Shown here piece after piece: positions 14,809 to 23,075 of a stretch of DNA of 37,221 bases. Position 1 is the first letter of the stretch. Every line of letters begins with the position of its first letter. Location of the stretch: contig JAJRPE010000280.1 of NCBI GenBank assembly GCA_024280935.1, positions 1-37,221 of the forward strand. The letters run 5' to 3'. Both the position numbers and the translations under genes were made by a program. Under the pieces are notes generated by a model. That model ran no database searches. It saw nothing but the letters and a program-made list of their open reading frames with translations, and was not told where the DNA came from. Origin of the DNA: Candidatus Hydrogenedentota bacterium. Its GTDB lineage: Bacteria > Hydrogenedentota > Hydrogenedentia > Hydrogenedentales > JAEUWI01.

Positions 14809-16154
14809 AACGAATCTACCTCGTAGCCGGGGAAGAGTCCGGCGATATACACGGCGCAAACCTCATCCGCGCACTTCAAGCCCAGTCACCCGACATCGAG
14901 TGCGAGGGCCTGGGCGGTCAACGCATGGCCGATGCTGGGATGACGCTTCACTACGATCTCGCTGGCGATGCCATTATGGGATTCACCGAAGTGGTCAAAA
15001 AATTTGCTGGTATTCGCCGCCTCTTCCTGGACGCGGTCGAACGAATAGAGCAAGCACGGCCCGACGCGCTGGTACTCATTGACTACCCTGGCTTTAACAT
15101 CCGCCTCGCAAAACGTATCAGCCAATTGGGCATCCCCATCGTCTTCTACATCAGCCCCCAGGTTTGGGCCTGGAAGAAAAAACGAATCCACACGCTGGCA
15201 AAATACGTGGACAAAATGCTGGTCATCTTCCCCTTTGAAAAAAACCTCTACGATGCCGTGGATCTCGATTGCGCCTATGTGGGCCACCCCCTCCTGGATC
15301 ATATTGGCAACTACAAACATAAACACGACGGCGACGAGCACAGCCAAAGGCTATCCACACCGTCATTCCCACGAACGTGGGAATCCAGAACGCGGCAGGA
15401 CGTTTCCCGAACATCGCTGGATCCCCGCGTTCGCGGGGATGACGAGGTGCCGTCACCCTCATGCCGTGAACGCAAACCCACCCCTAACCCCACCAAGGAG
15501 GGGAACAAGAAGACGTTGGCTCCGCCAACAGCAACGTGTCATGAGCACGCACAAAGCGCTTCCGATGATGCTCCCGTCATCGGTTTACTCCCCGGTAGCC
15601 GGGAACAGGAGATTAAGCGTCTCCTCGGCCCCATGATCGAGATCGCCCTGGGCCTTCACGAAACCCATCCCGAGGCCCGTTTTGTCGTCCCTGTGGTCAA
15701 CGAAGCGCGTGCGGAACAGGCCCGAAAAATCGCCGATAATTTCCCGCTGGACATACAGGTCGGCGGCATGTACGATATCCTCTCTGCCGCACGCTTTTGC
15801 ATGGTCGCATCGGGCACTGCGACGCTGGAAACAGCGCTCTTCGGGGTTCCCATGATTATCATGTACAAGGTCACGACGGTCACGTATTGGCTGGCCCGGT
15901 TGTTGGTAGACATTAAATATATCGGTATCGTAAACATACTGGCAGACCGGGAGATTGTTCCCGAATATATCCAAGGCACCATCCAAACCGAACAAATCCT
16001 TCCCCGAGTCCTTACCCTGATAAACCCATCCCCAGAACGAGCACAAATGCTGAGCGATCTCCAAGAAGTACATGCCATGCTGGGCGATGGCGGCGCATCT
16101 GCCAGCGCAGCCCGTGAAATCCTCACCCTCATCGATGGAGCACCCCATGCGTGA
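14805..16154 (+). CDS. lpxB: Lipid-A-disaccharide synthase with in-frame repeat insertion
   Basis: LpxB (GT19) joins UDP-2,3-diacylglucosamine and lipid X to give the disaccharide core of lipid A at the inner membrane face. Family motifs are complete: VAGEESGDIHGANLI at the N-terminus, IDYPGFNIRLAK, YISPQVWAWKKKRI, YVGHPLLD, GLLPGSREQEIKRLL and VASGTATLETALFGVP. The protein has 449 residues against about 380 usually. The excess lies between GHPLLD (about residue 160) and PVIGLLPGSR (about 257), where about 30 residues are normal. This insert contains a translated 84-bp R4 element and further low-complexity sequence (PTPNPTKEGNKK). The GTG start overlaps the preceding gene by four bases, and the 3' end overlaps polA by eight. 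All motifs on both sides stay in frame, so the enzyme may well be active. Confidence 0.96.
   Translation: MKRIYLVAGEESGDIHGANLIRALQAQSPDIECEGLGGQRMADAGMTLHYDLAGDAIMGFTEVVKKFAGIRRLFLDAVERIEQARPDALVLIDYPGFNIRLAKRISQLGIPIVFYISPQVWAWKKKRIHTLAKYVDKMLVIFPFEKNLYDAVDLDCAYVGHPLLDHIGNYKHKHDGDEHSQRLSTPSFPRTWESRTRQDVSRTSLDPRVRGDDEVPSPSCRERKPTPNPTKEGNKKTLAPPTATCHEHAQSASDDAPVIGLLPGSREQEIKRLLGPMIEIALGLHETHPEARFVVPVVNEARAEQARKIADNFPLDIQVGGMYDILSAARFCMVASGTATLETALFGVPMIIMYKVTTVTYWLARLLVDIKYIGIVNILADREIVPEYIQGTIQTEQILPRVLTLINPSPERAQMLSDLQEVHAMLGDGGASASAAREILTLIDGAPHA
15361..15444. repeat. R4 palindromic element inside the lpxB coding sequence
   Basis: This 84-bp unit runs from CGTCATTCCCACGAACGTGG to CGTTCGCGGGGATGACG, with near-complementary ends and an inner GGAATCCAG/CTGGATCC pair. 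It aligns along its whole length with the inverted copy at 18907-18990, also 84 bp, and with the array at 4639-4828. At 28 codons it leaves the lpxB frame open; it encodes about residues 186-214, ending in SLDPRVRGDD. Confidence 0.9.
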
Positions 16155-18882
16155 CCGCATCTTCCTCGTCGACGGCATGGCCTATGCCTTCCGAGCCTAC
16201 TACGCCATCCGCGCAGCCCTGACGGATACCGACGGCAACCCCACCAATGCGCTTTACGGTTTTACCCGCATACTTCTAAAACTAATTCGCGAACACGAAC
16301 CAAGTCATCTTGCCGTTATCTTTGACGCACCGGGCAAGACCTTCCGCGACGAAATGTATCCCGAATACAAAGGAACACGCAAGGAGACGCCCCCTGATCT
16401 CAAAGTGCAGTTCCCCATGATGCACGACTTGGTCAAGGCATTGAATATTCCCTTGCTCGTCGTGACGGGTGTCGAGGCCGACGATGTCATCGGCACCCTG
16501 GCCGTGCAGGCCGAGGCCGACGGAATGGATGCCGTCATTGTTACGGGCGATAAAGATCTGCAACAGATGATCTCCGATCATATTCGAGTCTTCGACCCCT
16601 CAAAGGGCGATAGTGGAAAATGGTATGACGAGGAGGATGTGCGGGAGCGCTTTGGCGTCGGCCCGAAAAACGTTGTTGACGCCCTCGCCCTCATCGGCGA
16701 CTCCGCCGACAACGTCCCGGGGGTGCGCGGAATCGGCGACAAGACCGCGAAGAGGCTCCTCGAAAAGTATCGCTCCCTCGAAGGACTTTACGAACACACC
16801 GATGAGCTCAAGGGCAAACAGAAAGAGCGCGTTCTCGAAGATCGGGAGCAAGCCTTCTTCAGCCGCAAGCTGGTCACCATCAAGACCGATGTAAAACTGG
16901 ATATCGCGCCAAAGGATTGCCCGCGACGCGATTTTGTAGAAGCCGATATTGTCGAAGCCTTCACGCGCTTCGCTTTCCACACCTTGCTCGAAGAGCTGGC
17001 CCCGGGAAAAAACACACCAACCACAGATGCAGCGCCACCCAAGTGCGAGTATGAACTCGTGCTCGACGAGGACGCGCTCCGCAACATGATCACACGCATG
17101 GAGCAAGCGGGTTCCTTTGCCGTGGACACGGAAACGACATCCGTCAATTCCATGCGGGCGGAACTCGTCGGCATCTCTTGTTGTTGCGATGAGGAGACTG
17201 CCTACTACATCCCCATCGCCCACACCGCCGAATCTCTAACCTACATGACGGACCCGGACGATCTTACAACGTACATCCAGTTGACACCCCTCCCCCCCGA
17301 AGAGACCCTTGGCTTGCTGCGCCCCCTCTTCGCCAATGAAAATATTGGCAAGGTCGGCCACAACATAAAGTATGATATGATTGTGCTGGAGCGGGCCGGG
17401 ATTCCCTTGCGCGGAATCACCATGGATACGATGATTGCATCGTACTTGACAGATCCCTCCCAGTTGAGGCACAATTTAGACGAGGTTAGCCTTCAATACC
17501 TTCGGCGGAAGCTCATTCCCATTTCTGATGTCATAGGAAAAGGGTCCAAAGCCGTCACCTTTAATCACGTTCCCATCCGTGCTGCGTGTACATATGCCGC
17601 TGAAGATGCCGATGTCACGTGGCAACTCCGCACCATTTTCCGGGAACAATTAAAGGATCGTGAACTTGAATCACTTTTTTTTGATGTCGAGTTGCCGCTG
17701 ATTCACGTTTTAGCACGCATGGAGCAGACTGGTATTGCGGTTGATTTGACCGTCTTCGACACCCTCCGAACCGAAATAGAACAACGGTTGGAGGCGTTGT
17801 CCGCAGAAATCTTCGACGTGGCCGGGGAGCCATTCAAAATCAATTCGCCCAAACAGTTGCAGGGCATCCTATTCGACAAACTTGGACTGAAACCGGTCCG
17901 TAAAACAAAAACGGGGTACTCCACCGACGAACGTGTTCTGGAGCAATTGGCCCACGCGCATCCCCTTCCCAAGAAAATCTTGGAATACCGGATGTTGGAA
18001 AAGTTGCGGGGGACCTATGTAGACGCACTGCCCAGGCTGGTCCACCCTGAGACCCATAGAATCCACACCTCCTACAATCAGGCCGTAGCGGCCACAGGAC
18101 GTCTGTCGAGCAGCAATCCCAATCTGCAAAACATCCCGATTCGTAACGCTTATGGCAAGCGGATCCGCGAAGCCTTTCTCCCGAGCCAGCCGGACCGTCG
18201 GCTGATTTCGGCGGATTACTCACAAATTGAATTACGCATTCTGGCGCACCTCTCCGGCGATGCCCACCTTATCGAAGCCTTTGAAAATGATGCCGACATC
18301 CATACAGAAACGGCAGCACGGGTCTTCGGTGAAGCGCGGGACAACGTAACACCGGACATGCGCCGCCGGGCCAAGGCCGTGAATTTTGGCGTGGTCTATG
18401 GAATCAGCGCCTTTGGGCTGGCCCGAAACCTGGGAATCAGCAATGCCGAGGCCGCCCGATTCATTGACGAGTACTTCGCGCAATATCCAGGCATCAAAAT
18501 ATGGCTCGAAGACACCATGGAACAGGCCAAAAAGTTGGGCTATGTGACCACGTTGCTAAATCGGCGACGCTATGTGCCCGATATAAACAGTGGGAATGCC
18601 AATGTGCGGCGGGCTGGGGAGCGCGTCGCAATTAACACGCCGGTGCAAGGCAGTGCCGCCGATATCATCAAATTGGCCATGATCAAGCTGGACGAGGCCC
18701 TCCACAATACGGACGCACAGATCCTCCTCCAAGTACACGATGAACTCGTGGTGGAGACAACGGAAACAACCGTTGAAGACGTGGCCCGTCAGATGCAAGA
18801 CATCATGGAAAACACATTTACGCTCAACGTGCCAATTAAAGTTGACGTGGGTGTTGGGAATAACTGGGCAGAGATACACTAG
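16147..18882 (+). CDS. polA: DNA polymerase I
   Basis: The ATG at 16147 (GGAG six bases upstream) overlaps the lpxB end and gives 911 residues, close to E. coli Pol I. The 5'-3' exonuclease domain covers about 1-290 (FLVDGMAYAFRAYYAIRA, VTGDKDLQQM, IGDSADNVPGVRGIGDKTA). The 3'-5' proofreading domain at about 300-500 appears active: DTET (Exo I, about 325), NIKYD (Exo II) and YAAEDAD (Exo III, about 482). The polymerase domain has motif A DYSQIELR (about 690), motif B RRRAKAVNFGVVYGISAFGL (about 738-757; the Phe that disfavours dideoxynucleotides is present) and motif C QVHDELV (about 861). It removes RNA primers and fills gaps in replication and repair. Cotranscription with lpxB is likely; no terminator is seen between them. 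Confidence 0.98.
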   Translation: MRDRIFLVDGMAYAFRAYYAIRAALTDTDGNPTNALYGFTRILLKLIREHEPSHLAVIFDAPGKTFRDEMYPEYKGTRKETPPDLKVQFPMMHDLVKALNIPLLVVTGVEADDVIGTLAVQAEADGMDAVIVTGDKDLQQMISDHIRVFDPSKGDSGKWYDEEDVRERFGVGPKNVVDALALIGDSADNVPGVRGIGDKTAKRLLEKYRSLEGLYEHTDELKGKQKERVLEDREQAFFSRKLVTIKTDVKLDIAPKDCPRRDFVEADIVEAFTRFAFHTLLEELAPGKNTPTTDAAPPKCEYELVLDEDALRNMITRMEQAGSFAVDTETTSVNSMRAELVGISCCCDEETAYYIPIAHTAESLTYMTDPDDLTTYIQLTPLPPEETLGLLRPLFANENIGKVGHNIKYDMIVLERAGIPLRGITMDTMIASYLTDPSQLRHNLDEVSLQYLRRKLIPISDVIGKGSKAVTFNHVPIRAACTYAAEDADVTWQLRTIFREQLKDRELESLFFDVELPLIHVLARMEQTGIAVDLTVFDTLRTEIEQRLEALSAEIFDVAGEPFKINSPKQLQGILFDKLGLKPVRKTKTGYSTDERVLEQLAHAHPLPKKILEYRMLEKLRGTYVDALPRLVHPETHRIHTSYNQAVAATGRLSSSNPNLQNIPIRNAYGKRIREAFLPSQPDRRLISADYSQIELRILAHLSGDAHLIEAFENDADIHTETAARVFGEARDNVTPDMRRRAKAVNFGVVYGISAFGLARNLGISNAEAARFIDEYFAQYPGIKIWLEDTMEQAKKLGYVTTLLNRRRYVPDINSGNANVRRAGERVAINTPVQGSAADIIKLAMIKLDEALHNTDAQILLQVHDELVVETTETTVEDVARQMQDIMENTFTLNVPIKVDVGVGNNWAEIH

Positions 18883-18906
18883 CGTGGCAAAGCCACAATC
18901 CAAAAA

Positions 18907-18990
18907 CGTCATCCCCGCGAACGCGGGGATCCAGTGGCGACTTGGTGCAAACCTGTCGTGTTCTGAATTTCCACGTGCGTGAAAATGACG
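18907..18990. repeat. R4 palindromic element between polA and rho
   Basis: This 84-bp unit has CGTCATCCCCGCGAACGCGG at its left end and GAAAATGACG at its right. Read on the minus strand it aligns end to end with the copy inside lpxB. It starts 25 bp after the polA stop, preceded by a small GTGGCAAAGCCAC hairpin (18884-18896). It may serve as a 3' structure for the polA message. The rest of the 18883-19164 gap shows no gene and no convincing promoter. Confidence 0.85.
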
Positions 18991-19164
18991 AGACACTTTC
19001 TTTTTATTGGCCTTCTTTTGAGAGTAAGGCATTATTTAAGTAACCATTCTTGCTGAGCAAGATATCAAACAAAACCACTTGTAGTGGAGCATTAGCGTTC
19101 CTGCACTCCCTACCCGCCCCATGTCGGGCATCTCACGGAAACAGGAACAGCGAAAGGAATCAGC

Positions 19165-20673
19165 ATGGCAGAGAAAACCGCCACAGAACGTGGCCAGGGG
19201 CGCCCGAAAAGCAAGGGACGCGGACAAAAGCGCAGCCAGAATGGCAGCAGCAATCGTTCGCAACAGAACAGTCGCGGCCAGCAAAACAACCGCAGCCAGC
19301 AAAACAACCGCCCGCGGCGGGGCGGCGGAGGAGGAGGACGTCCGCAACAGCGGCGAGGCAACCAATCCGCCGTGCTGGATGTGGCCAATGAGGTTATCCC
19401 CGATCACGTGGATGGCCCAGAGCTTAATATAACCGACCTCAAAGCCATGACCATGCCCCAGCTCAACGAGGCGGCGGAAGAACTTGGCATCGAAGAATAC
19501 GGGGGTCTGAAAAAACAAGACCTCATCTTCACCGTCTTGCAGCGCAGCATCGAAAAAGCTGGCTCTATTTTCGGCGAAGGCACGCTGGAAATCCTGCCCG
19601 ACGGCTTCGGATTCCTTCGCTCCGCAGACTATTCCTATCTGCCCGGACCAGACGACATCTACGTCTCTCCGTCCCAGATTCGTAAGTTTTCTCTGCGCAC
19701 CGGGGACGGCATCACCGGGCACGTCCGTTCCCCCAAAGAAGGCGAACGTTACTTCGCCCTGCTCAAGGTGGAATCGGTCAACAACGAGTCCCCGGAAATC
19801 GCCCGCAAGCGCATCATCTTCGACAGCCTGACGCCCATCCACCCGGATGAACGCTTCACCCTCGAAGTGGGGCAAAAAGAAATCGGCATGCGCATCATCG
19901 ATCTCATCTCTCCCGTGGGCAAGGGACAGCGCGGACTCATTGTCGCCGCGCCCTTCACGGGCAAGACGGTCTTGCTGCAAAAAATTGCCAACAGCATCTC
20001 GACCAACCACCCCGAAGTCACCGTAATCGTGCTGCTTATTGACGAGCGCCCCGAAGAAGTAACCGACATGCAGCGCTCCGTGAAGGGCGAGGTAATCGCC
20101 TCCACCTTCGACGAGCCCCCGGAGCGTCACATTCAAGTCGCCGAGATGGTGCTGAACAAAGCCCGCCGTCTTGTGGAACACAAAAAAGACGTGGTCATTC
20201 TCCTCGACTCCATCACCCGCCTGGCACGGGCCTACAACATCCTCGTGCCCAGCAGCGGCAAGGTCCTTTCCGGCGGCATCGACGCGAACGCGCTCCAACG
20301 TCCCAAGCGTTTCTTTGGTGCAGCCCGCAACATCGAGGAAGGCGGCAGCCTCACTATCCTGGCCACGGCCCTGGTGGAAACCGGCAGCCGCATGGACGAC
20401 GTGATCTTTGAAGAGTTCAAAGGCACGGGCAACATGGAACTCCACCTTGACCGCCGCCTGATGGAAAAACGCATCTTCCCGGCCATCGACGTGAATCGCT
20501 CCCGTACCCGGCAGGAAGAACGCCTCGTCGCGCCGGAAGACCTCCAGCGCATCTGGCTTCTTCTCCGCGTCCTCAGCGACCGGGATGTGCAGGAAGCCTC
20601 GGAACTCCTCATTGAGAAACTCAAGAAGACCAAGACCAACGCCGAGTTCCTCAACAAGATGCAGAAAATGTAA
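19165..20673 (+). CDS. rho: Transcription termination factor Rho with long basic Q/N/R/G-rich N-terminus
   Basis: Rho is the hexameric RNA-dependent ATPase that ends transcription. The 502 residues are longer than the ~420 of E. coli. An extra low-complexity region occupies residues 5-65, rich in Gln, Asn, Arg and Gly ([20 protein letters not shown]), encoded partly by an 18-bp tandem duplication at 19277-19311. It is followed by the Rho N-terminal and cold-shock RNA-binding domain ([20 protein letters not shown]) and the RecA-like motor. Motor motifs include Walker A ([10 protein letters not shown], with Phe-Thr where E. coli has Lys-Ala), [20 protein letters not shown], the Q/R-loop region and [19 protein letters not shown] precedes the ATG. 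Similar disordered inserts in other Rho proteins bind RNA or drive condensation. Confidence 0.97.
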   Translation: MAEKTATERGQGRPKSKGRGQKRSQNGSSNRSQQNSRGQQNNRSQQNNRPRRGGGGGGRPQQRRGNQSAVLDVANEVIPDHVDGPELNITDLKAMTMPQLNEAAEELGIEEYGGLKKQDLIFTVLQRSIEKAGSIFGEGTLEILPDGFGFLRSADYSYLPGPDDIYVSPSQIRKFSLRTGDGITGHVRSPKEGERYFALLKVESVNNESPEIARKRIIFDSLTPIHPDERFTLEVGQKEIGMRIIDLISPVGKGQRGLIVAAPFTGKTVLLQKIANSISTNHPEVTVIVLLIDERPEEVTDMQRSVKGEVIASTFDEPPERHIQVAEMVLNKARRLVEHKKDVVILLDSITRLARAYNILVPSSGKVLSGGIDANALQRPKRFFGAARNIEEGGSLTILATALVETGSRMDDVIFEEFKGTGNMELHLDRRLMEKRIFPAIDVNRSRTRQEERLVAPEDLQRIWLLLRVLSDRDVQEASELLIEKLKKTKTNAEFLNKMQKM

Positions 20674-20691
20674 GACCGCTAAAACGACCCA

Positions 20692-20723
20692 GGCCGCCCG
20701 AGATTGCTCGGGCGGCCCTTTTT
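20692..20723 (+). terminator. Intrinsic terminator of rho
   Basis: GGCCGCCCGAG (20692-20702) pairs perfectly with CTCGGGCGGCC (20707-20717) around an ATTG loop, followed by C and five T residues. It lies 18 bp after the rho stop codon and just before the convergent gene at 20731. The rho message therefore ends without needing Rho. Confidence 0.92.
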
Positions 20724-20730
20724 CATTCTG

Positions 20731-21381
20731 CTAAGCCCTGTTCAACTGAATCCAGCTATAGATACCTGTTATCAGCAAGGTGTAGACAATAAGAACATAA
20801 AACCAATTTCCAGAAAACTTGGGTGTTCGTATACTGGCCAAATTAAACATCAGAAGCACCATCAATAGTGCATAAAGTATTATTGAAAATATTGTGTGGT
20901 CAATAAAGCCTTCAAACAAGAACACAAAAGAAAGAATAACAACATTGTTGTCCAATGCCAGCCCCATGTAGGTTTTATCGTCAATCAGGCCGAAAATATT
21001 GAAATAGCTCAATCGTACAGCGCTTGTCGCGACAATAAGAAATGCTCCCGGAAAGAACCATGGGCTGAACTCGCCGTAGCTCAAGAGAAAGACAGCAGGG
21101 AACACTCCAAAACTTACAATATCTATCAGGGAATCAAGCTGCCCCCCAAAAGCGCGATGGTGATCGGTTCGCCCCCTCATTCGACGAGCCACGATTCCGT
21201 CAGTCCAGTCAAAAAGAACCGCCCACAGAATTCCAATTGTCGCAACAGTGAAATTACCCAGAACAGCTTGCCAAATACCGAACACGGCACATAGCAGACC
21301 TGCAAGTGAACAGATATTGGGAAGATCCCTGGCAAATGAAAGCATTGTGGGCTGATGTGGTTTCGACGAAGTCTCGAACAT
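20731..21381 (-). CDS. CDP-alcohol phosphatidyltransferase family membrane protein
   Basis: The protein has 216 residues with about six membrane segments. The family signature is present: DWTDGIVARRM, then after about 13 residues FGGQLDSLIDIVSFG (the spacing is somewhat longer than the standard DxxDGxxARxxxxxxxxGxxxDxxxD). These enzymes move a phosphoalcohol from a CDP-linked donor to an acceptor within the membrane. It starts six bases after the nucleotidyltransferase stop, so the two genes form a pair: a CDP-activated head group made by the partner would be used here to make a phospholipid or phosphonolipid. Phosphatidylserine synthase-like activity is an alternative. It converges on rho. 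Confidence 0.88.
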   Translation of the reverse strand: MFETSSKPHQPTMLSFARDLPNICSLAGLLCAVFGIWQAVLGNFTVATIGILWAVLFDWTDGIVARRMRGRTDHHRAFGGQLDSLIDIVSFGVFPAVFLLSYGEFSPWFFPGAFLIVATSAVRLSYFNIFGLIDDKTYMGLALDNNVVILSFVFLFEGFIDHTIFSIILYALLMVLLMFNLASIRTPKFSGNWFYVLIVYTLLITGIYSWIQLNRA

Positions 21382-21387
21382 GACGAA

Positions 21388-22323
21388 TTATCCGGCCAAC
21401 CTAGATTTGCTGAGGAGGTGTTGGTGCTGACCGCTGACGTACATTTCGCGATCCTTGTCTAGCGCCGTGACAACGGGATAGACATTATCGCGTGCGTGGG
21501 CGAGTTGCGTTTCATCGTCAATTTCGCACCAGACCAAATCGTCCACCACCGGGCACGCTATGGGCACGCTCCGTGCTGCCGAAACGAGCCAGTCCACTTC
21601 ATAGTTCCGGTGGCGCGTTGTGGCGAAGCGCTGCGCTGCCGTGTCTATCATGTGGGCAAAGAGGGATTGGGAAATCTTGGAAATACCCACCATCTCACCC
21701 GACACTTCAGCGCCGAGGCTTTCCCGATTCGTTGAAATCGCATGTAGCCCGTCGTTTAGCGTCTCCACAAAGTACTCGTCGCTGGTGTTCGAAAAGCCGG
21801 ACAGCAATAGAACGTTATCGCAGGGGTGTTCCAGACATGCGGTAAGCGCACGGCGTTCGTAAACGAGATCCGCCTCAAGCAGCAAGAAGGGCCCGTCAAC
21901 GTACTCGCGCGCACAATACAGGGAGTACAGCGTGCCCGAATCTGAAAAATGAGGGTTGTGTGCCAATTTCACCCTGCCGCTGTAGCGGGCCTTCAAGGGA
22001 ATGAACTGGTCGGCGAGGTGCCCCGTGACGATTATAATCCGCTCAATGCCAACATCGAGCAGACGTAGAATGGACTCCTCGATTATCGATTTTTCACCAA
22101 GGCACAAATAGCTCTTGGGTGTAAATTTAGTGCGCTCTTTCAGGCGAATACCCATGCCGGCGGCGAGGATGACTGCTGTTCGAATTGAAGAACCGGGAGA
22201 TACTCTATTCCCCCGAAGGATATCGACATTCCCATTCGCTGTGCTTTCGTTATACACTCGCTGGGCGTTCGTCGGGTATTCATTGGGCATTCGTTTGGTA
22301 TTCACACGGTAGTCATCGGGCAT
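21388..22323 (-). CDS. Sugar-phosphate/phosphoalcohol nucleotidyltransferase, probably cytidylyltransferase
   Basis: The catalytic core begins near residue 47 with RTAVILAAGMGIRLKERTKF and TPKSYLCLGEKSIIEES, the signature of NTP-transferases. Further motifs are IIIVTGHLADQF and NPHFSDSGTLYSLYCAREYV then LLLEADLVYERRAL, close to the LicC/PntC-type phosphocholine or 2-aminoethylphosphonate cytidylyltransferases. With the CDP-alcohol phosphatidyltransferase downstream, a CTP-dependent reaction is the best guess. The first ~30 residues (MPDDYRVNTKR, MPNEYPTNAQR, VYNESTANG) are a translated 11-bp tandem repeat and unlikely to be structural. The real start may be the ATG at 22323 (AAGGA 11 bases upstream, across a C9 tract) or at 22290. 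Confidence 0.85.
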   Translation of the reverse strand: MPDDYRVNTKRMPNEYPTNAQRVYNESTANGNVDILRGNRVSPGSSIRTAVILAAGMGIRLKERTKFTPKSYLCLGEKSIIEESILRLLDVGIERIIIVTGHLADQFIPLKARYSGRVKLAHNPHFSDSGTLYSLYCAREYVDGPFLLLEADLVYERRALTACLEHPCDNVLLLSGFSNTSDEYFVETLNDGLHAISTNRESLGAEVSGEMVGISKISQSLFAHMIDTAAQRFATTRHRNYEVDWLVSAARSVPIACPVVDDLVWCEIDDETQLAHARDNVYPVVTALDKDREMYVSGQHQHLLSKSRLAG

Positions 22324-22334
22324 TCGGGGGGGGG
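22263..22334. repeat. 11-bp tandem repeat and C9 tract at the nucleotidyltransferase start
   Basis: Six imperfect 11-bp units (consensus GGGYATTCRTY on the plus strand) run from 22263 to 22328 and include the candidate start codons. A run of nine G (22326-22334; C9 on the coding strand) lies between the AAGGA ribosome site and the ATG at 22323. Three units equal 33 bp, giving an 11-residue repeat in the predicted N-terminus; loss or gain of single units shifts the frame. Confidence 0.8.
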
Positions 22335-22410
22335 TCCTTGGTTCTATTCAACTGTATCGGCACACGCTTAGTGTACAGCACCCGAGCATGTGATAGATAG
22401 GAGAAGAGCA

Positions 22411-22479
22411 GTGCGGAATAAGGCGTCGTGCCTCGTCCGGCAAAATACGTCGCCAGAAAGATTCACCAAGGCCACCTGA
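22411..22479 (+). CDS. Possible 22-residue leader peptide with stem-loop
   Basis: A GTG at 22411 with AGGAG about eight bases upstream opens a 22-codon frame (VRNKASCLVRQNTSPERFTK-AT) ending at a TGA. The end of the frame overlaps a stem AAGGCC (22468-22473)/GGCCTT (22492-22497) followed by CTTTGTC. A ribosome site, a short frame and a terminator-like hairpin before the Rid-family gene would fit a leader/attenuator. The stem is short, the T-run is broken and no promoter is obvious, so chance cannot be excluded. The rest of the 22324-22625 gap holds nothing else I can name. Confidence 0.25.
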   Translation: MRNKASCLVRQNTSPERFTKAT

Positions 22480-22625
22480 AAACTATCGGGCGGCCTTCTT
22501 TGTCAGGGCAAAAAGAAGATACCGACTTGTGATACAATTCTACCGTAGCGTGTGGACAAATTGGGTATAGAAAAACGAAACACTATGGGCGAACCCGTTT
22601 TCTCAACTGATAGAGGTGCTAAAAA

Positions 22626-23015
22626 ATGTTGACCAAAGAATTCATCAACCCGTCCCCCATGGGGTTCAGCAATTCGGTGGCGTACACGTCAAACGGCGTG
22701 CGGACAATTCTTATTTCCGGCCAGGTGGGCTACGACGGCACGGAGATTCCCGAGGGCATCGGCGCGCAGGCTGAAATCGCCTTTGCGAATCTAGCCAAGG
22801 AACTGAAGGCTGCGGGTGCCGATGTTGGTGACGTTATCAAGATCAATACCTACATCGTGGGCATGGATCGCGAACGCTCCACCGCCGTTGGCCACGTAAA
22901 AGCAAAATATTTCACGCAGGAAAACCAGCCTGCCGCCACCTGGGTCGGTGTCGCGTCACTGATTTTTCCGTCGCTGCTGGTCGAAATTGAGGCGACGGCG
23001 GTTGTGGAGGCCTGA
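22626..23015 (+). CDS. Rid (YjgF/YER057c/UK114) family protein
   Basis: The 129-residue protein has the Rid fold signature: ILISGQVGYDG in the middle and LLVEIEATAVVEA at the end. RidA proteins are trimeric cytoplasmic imine/enamine deaminases that remove 2-aminoacrylate. The Arg needed for deamination, normally in a PAR(S/T) motif, is Ala here (NQPAATWVGV), so it probably belongs to a Rid subgroup with another or unknown activity. A GAGGTG site precedes the ATG. It is monocistronic between two repeat regions. Confidence 0.88.
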   Translation: MLTKEFINPSPMGFSNSVAYTSNGVRTILISGQVGYDGTEIPEGIGAQAEIAFANLAKELKAAGADVGDVIKINTYIVGMDRERSTAVGHVKAKYFTQENQPAATWVGVASLIFPSLLVEIEATAVVEA

Positions 23016-23075
23016 ACCAGCCATCAGGAAAAACGAGATTCGAGAATTTCCACGGACCAAATGCTTAAAAATCAG

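Noticed and set aside
19000-19060. Possible rho promoter (TTGGCC, 17 bp, CATTAT)
   Set aside because: Both hexamers match only four of six positions, no better than chance in an A/T-rich stretch.
19036-20445. 469-codon minus-strand open frame over rho
   Set aside because: Antisense to a highly conserved gene, with low-complexity ends mirroring the Rho N-terminus; no known family.
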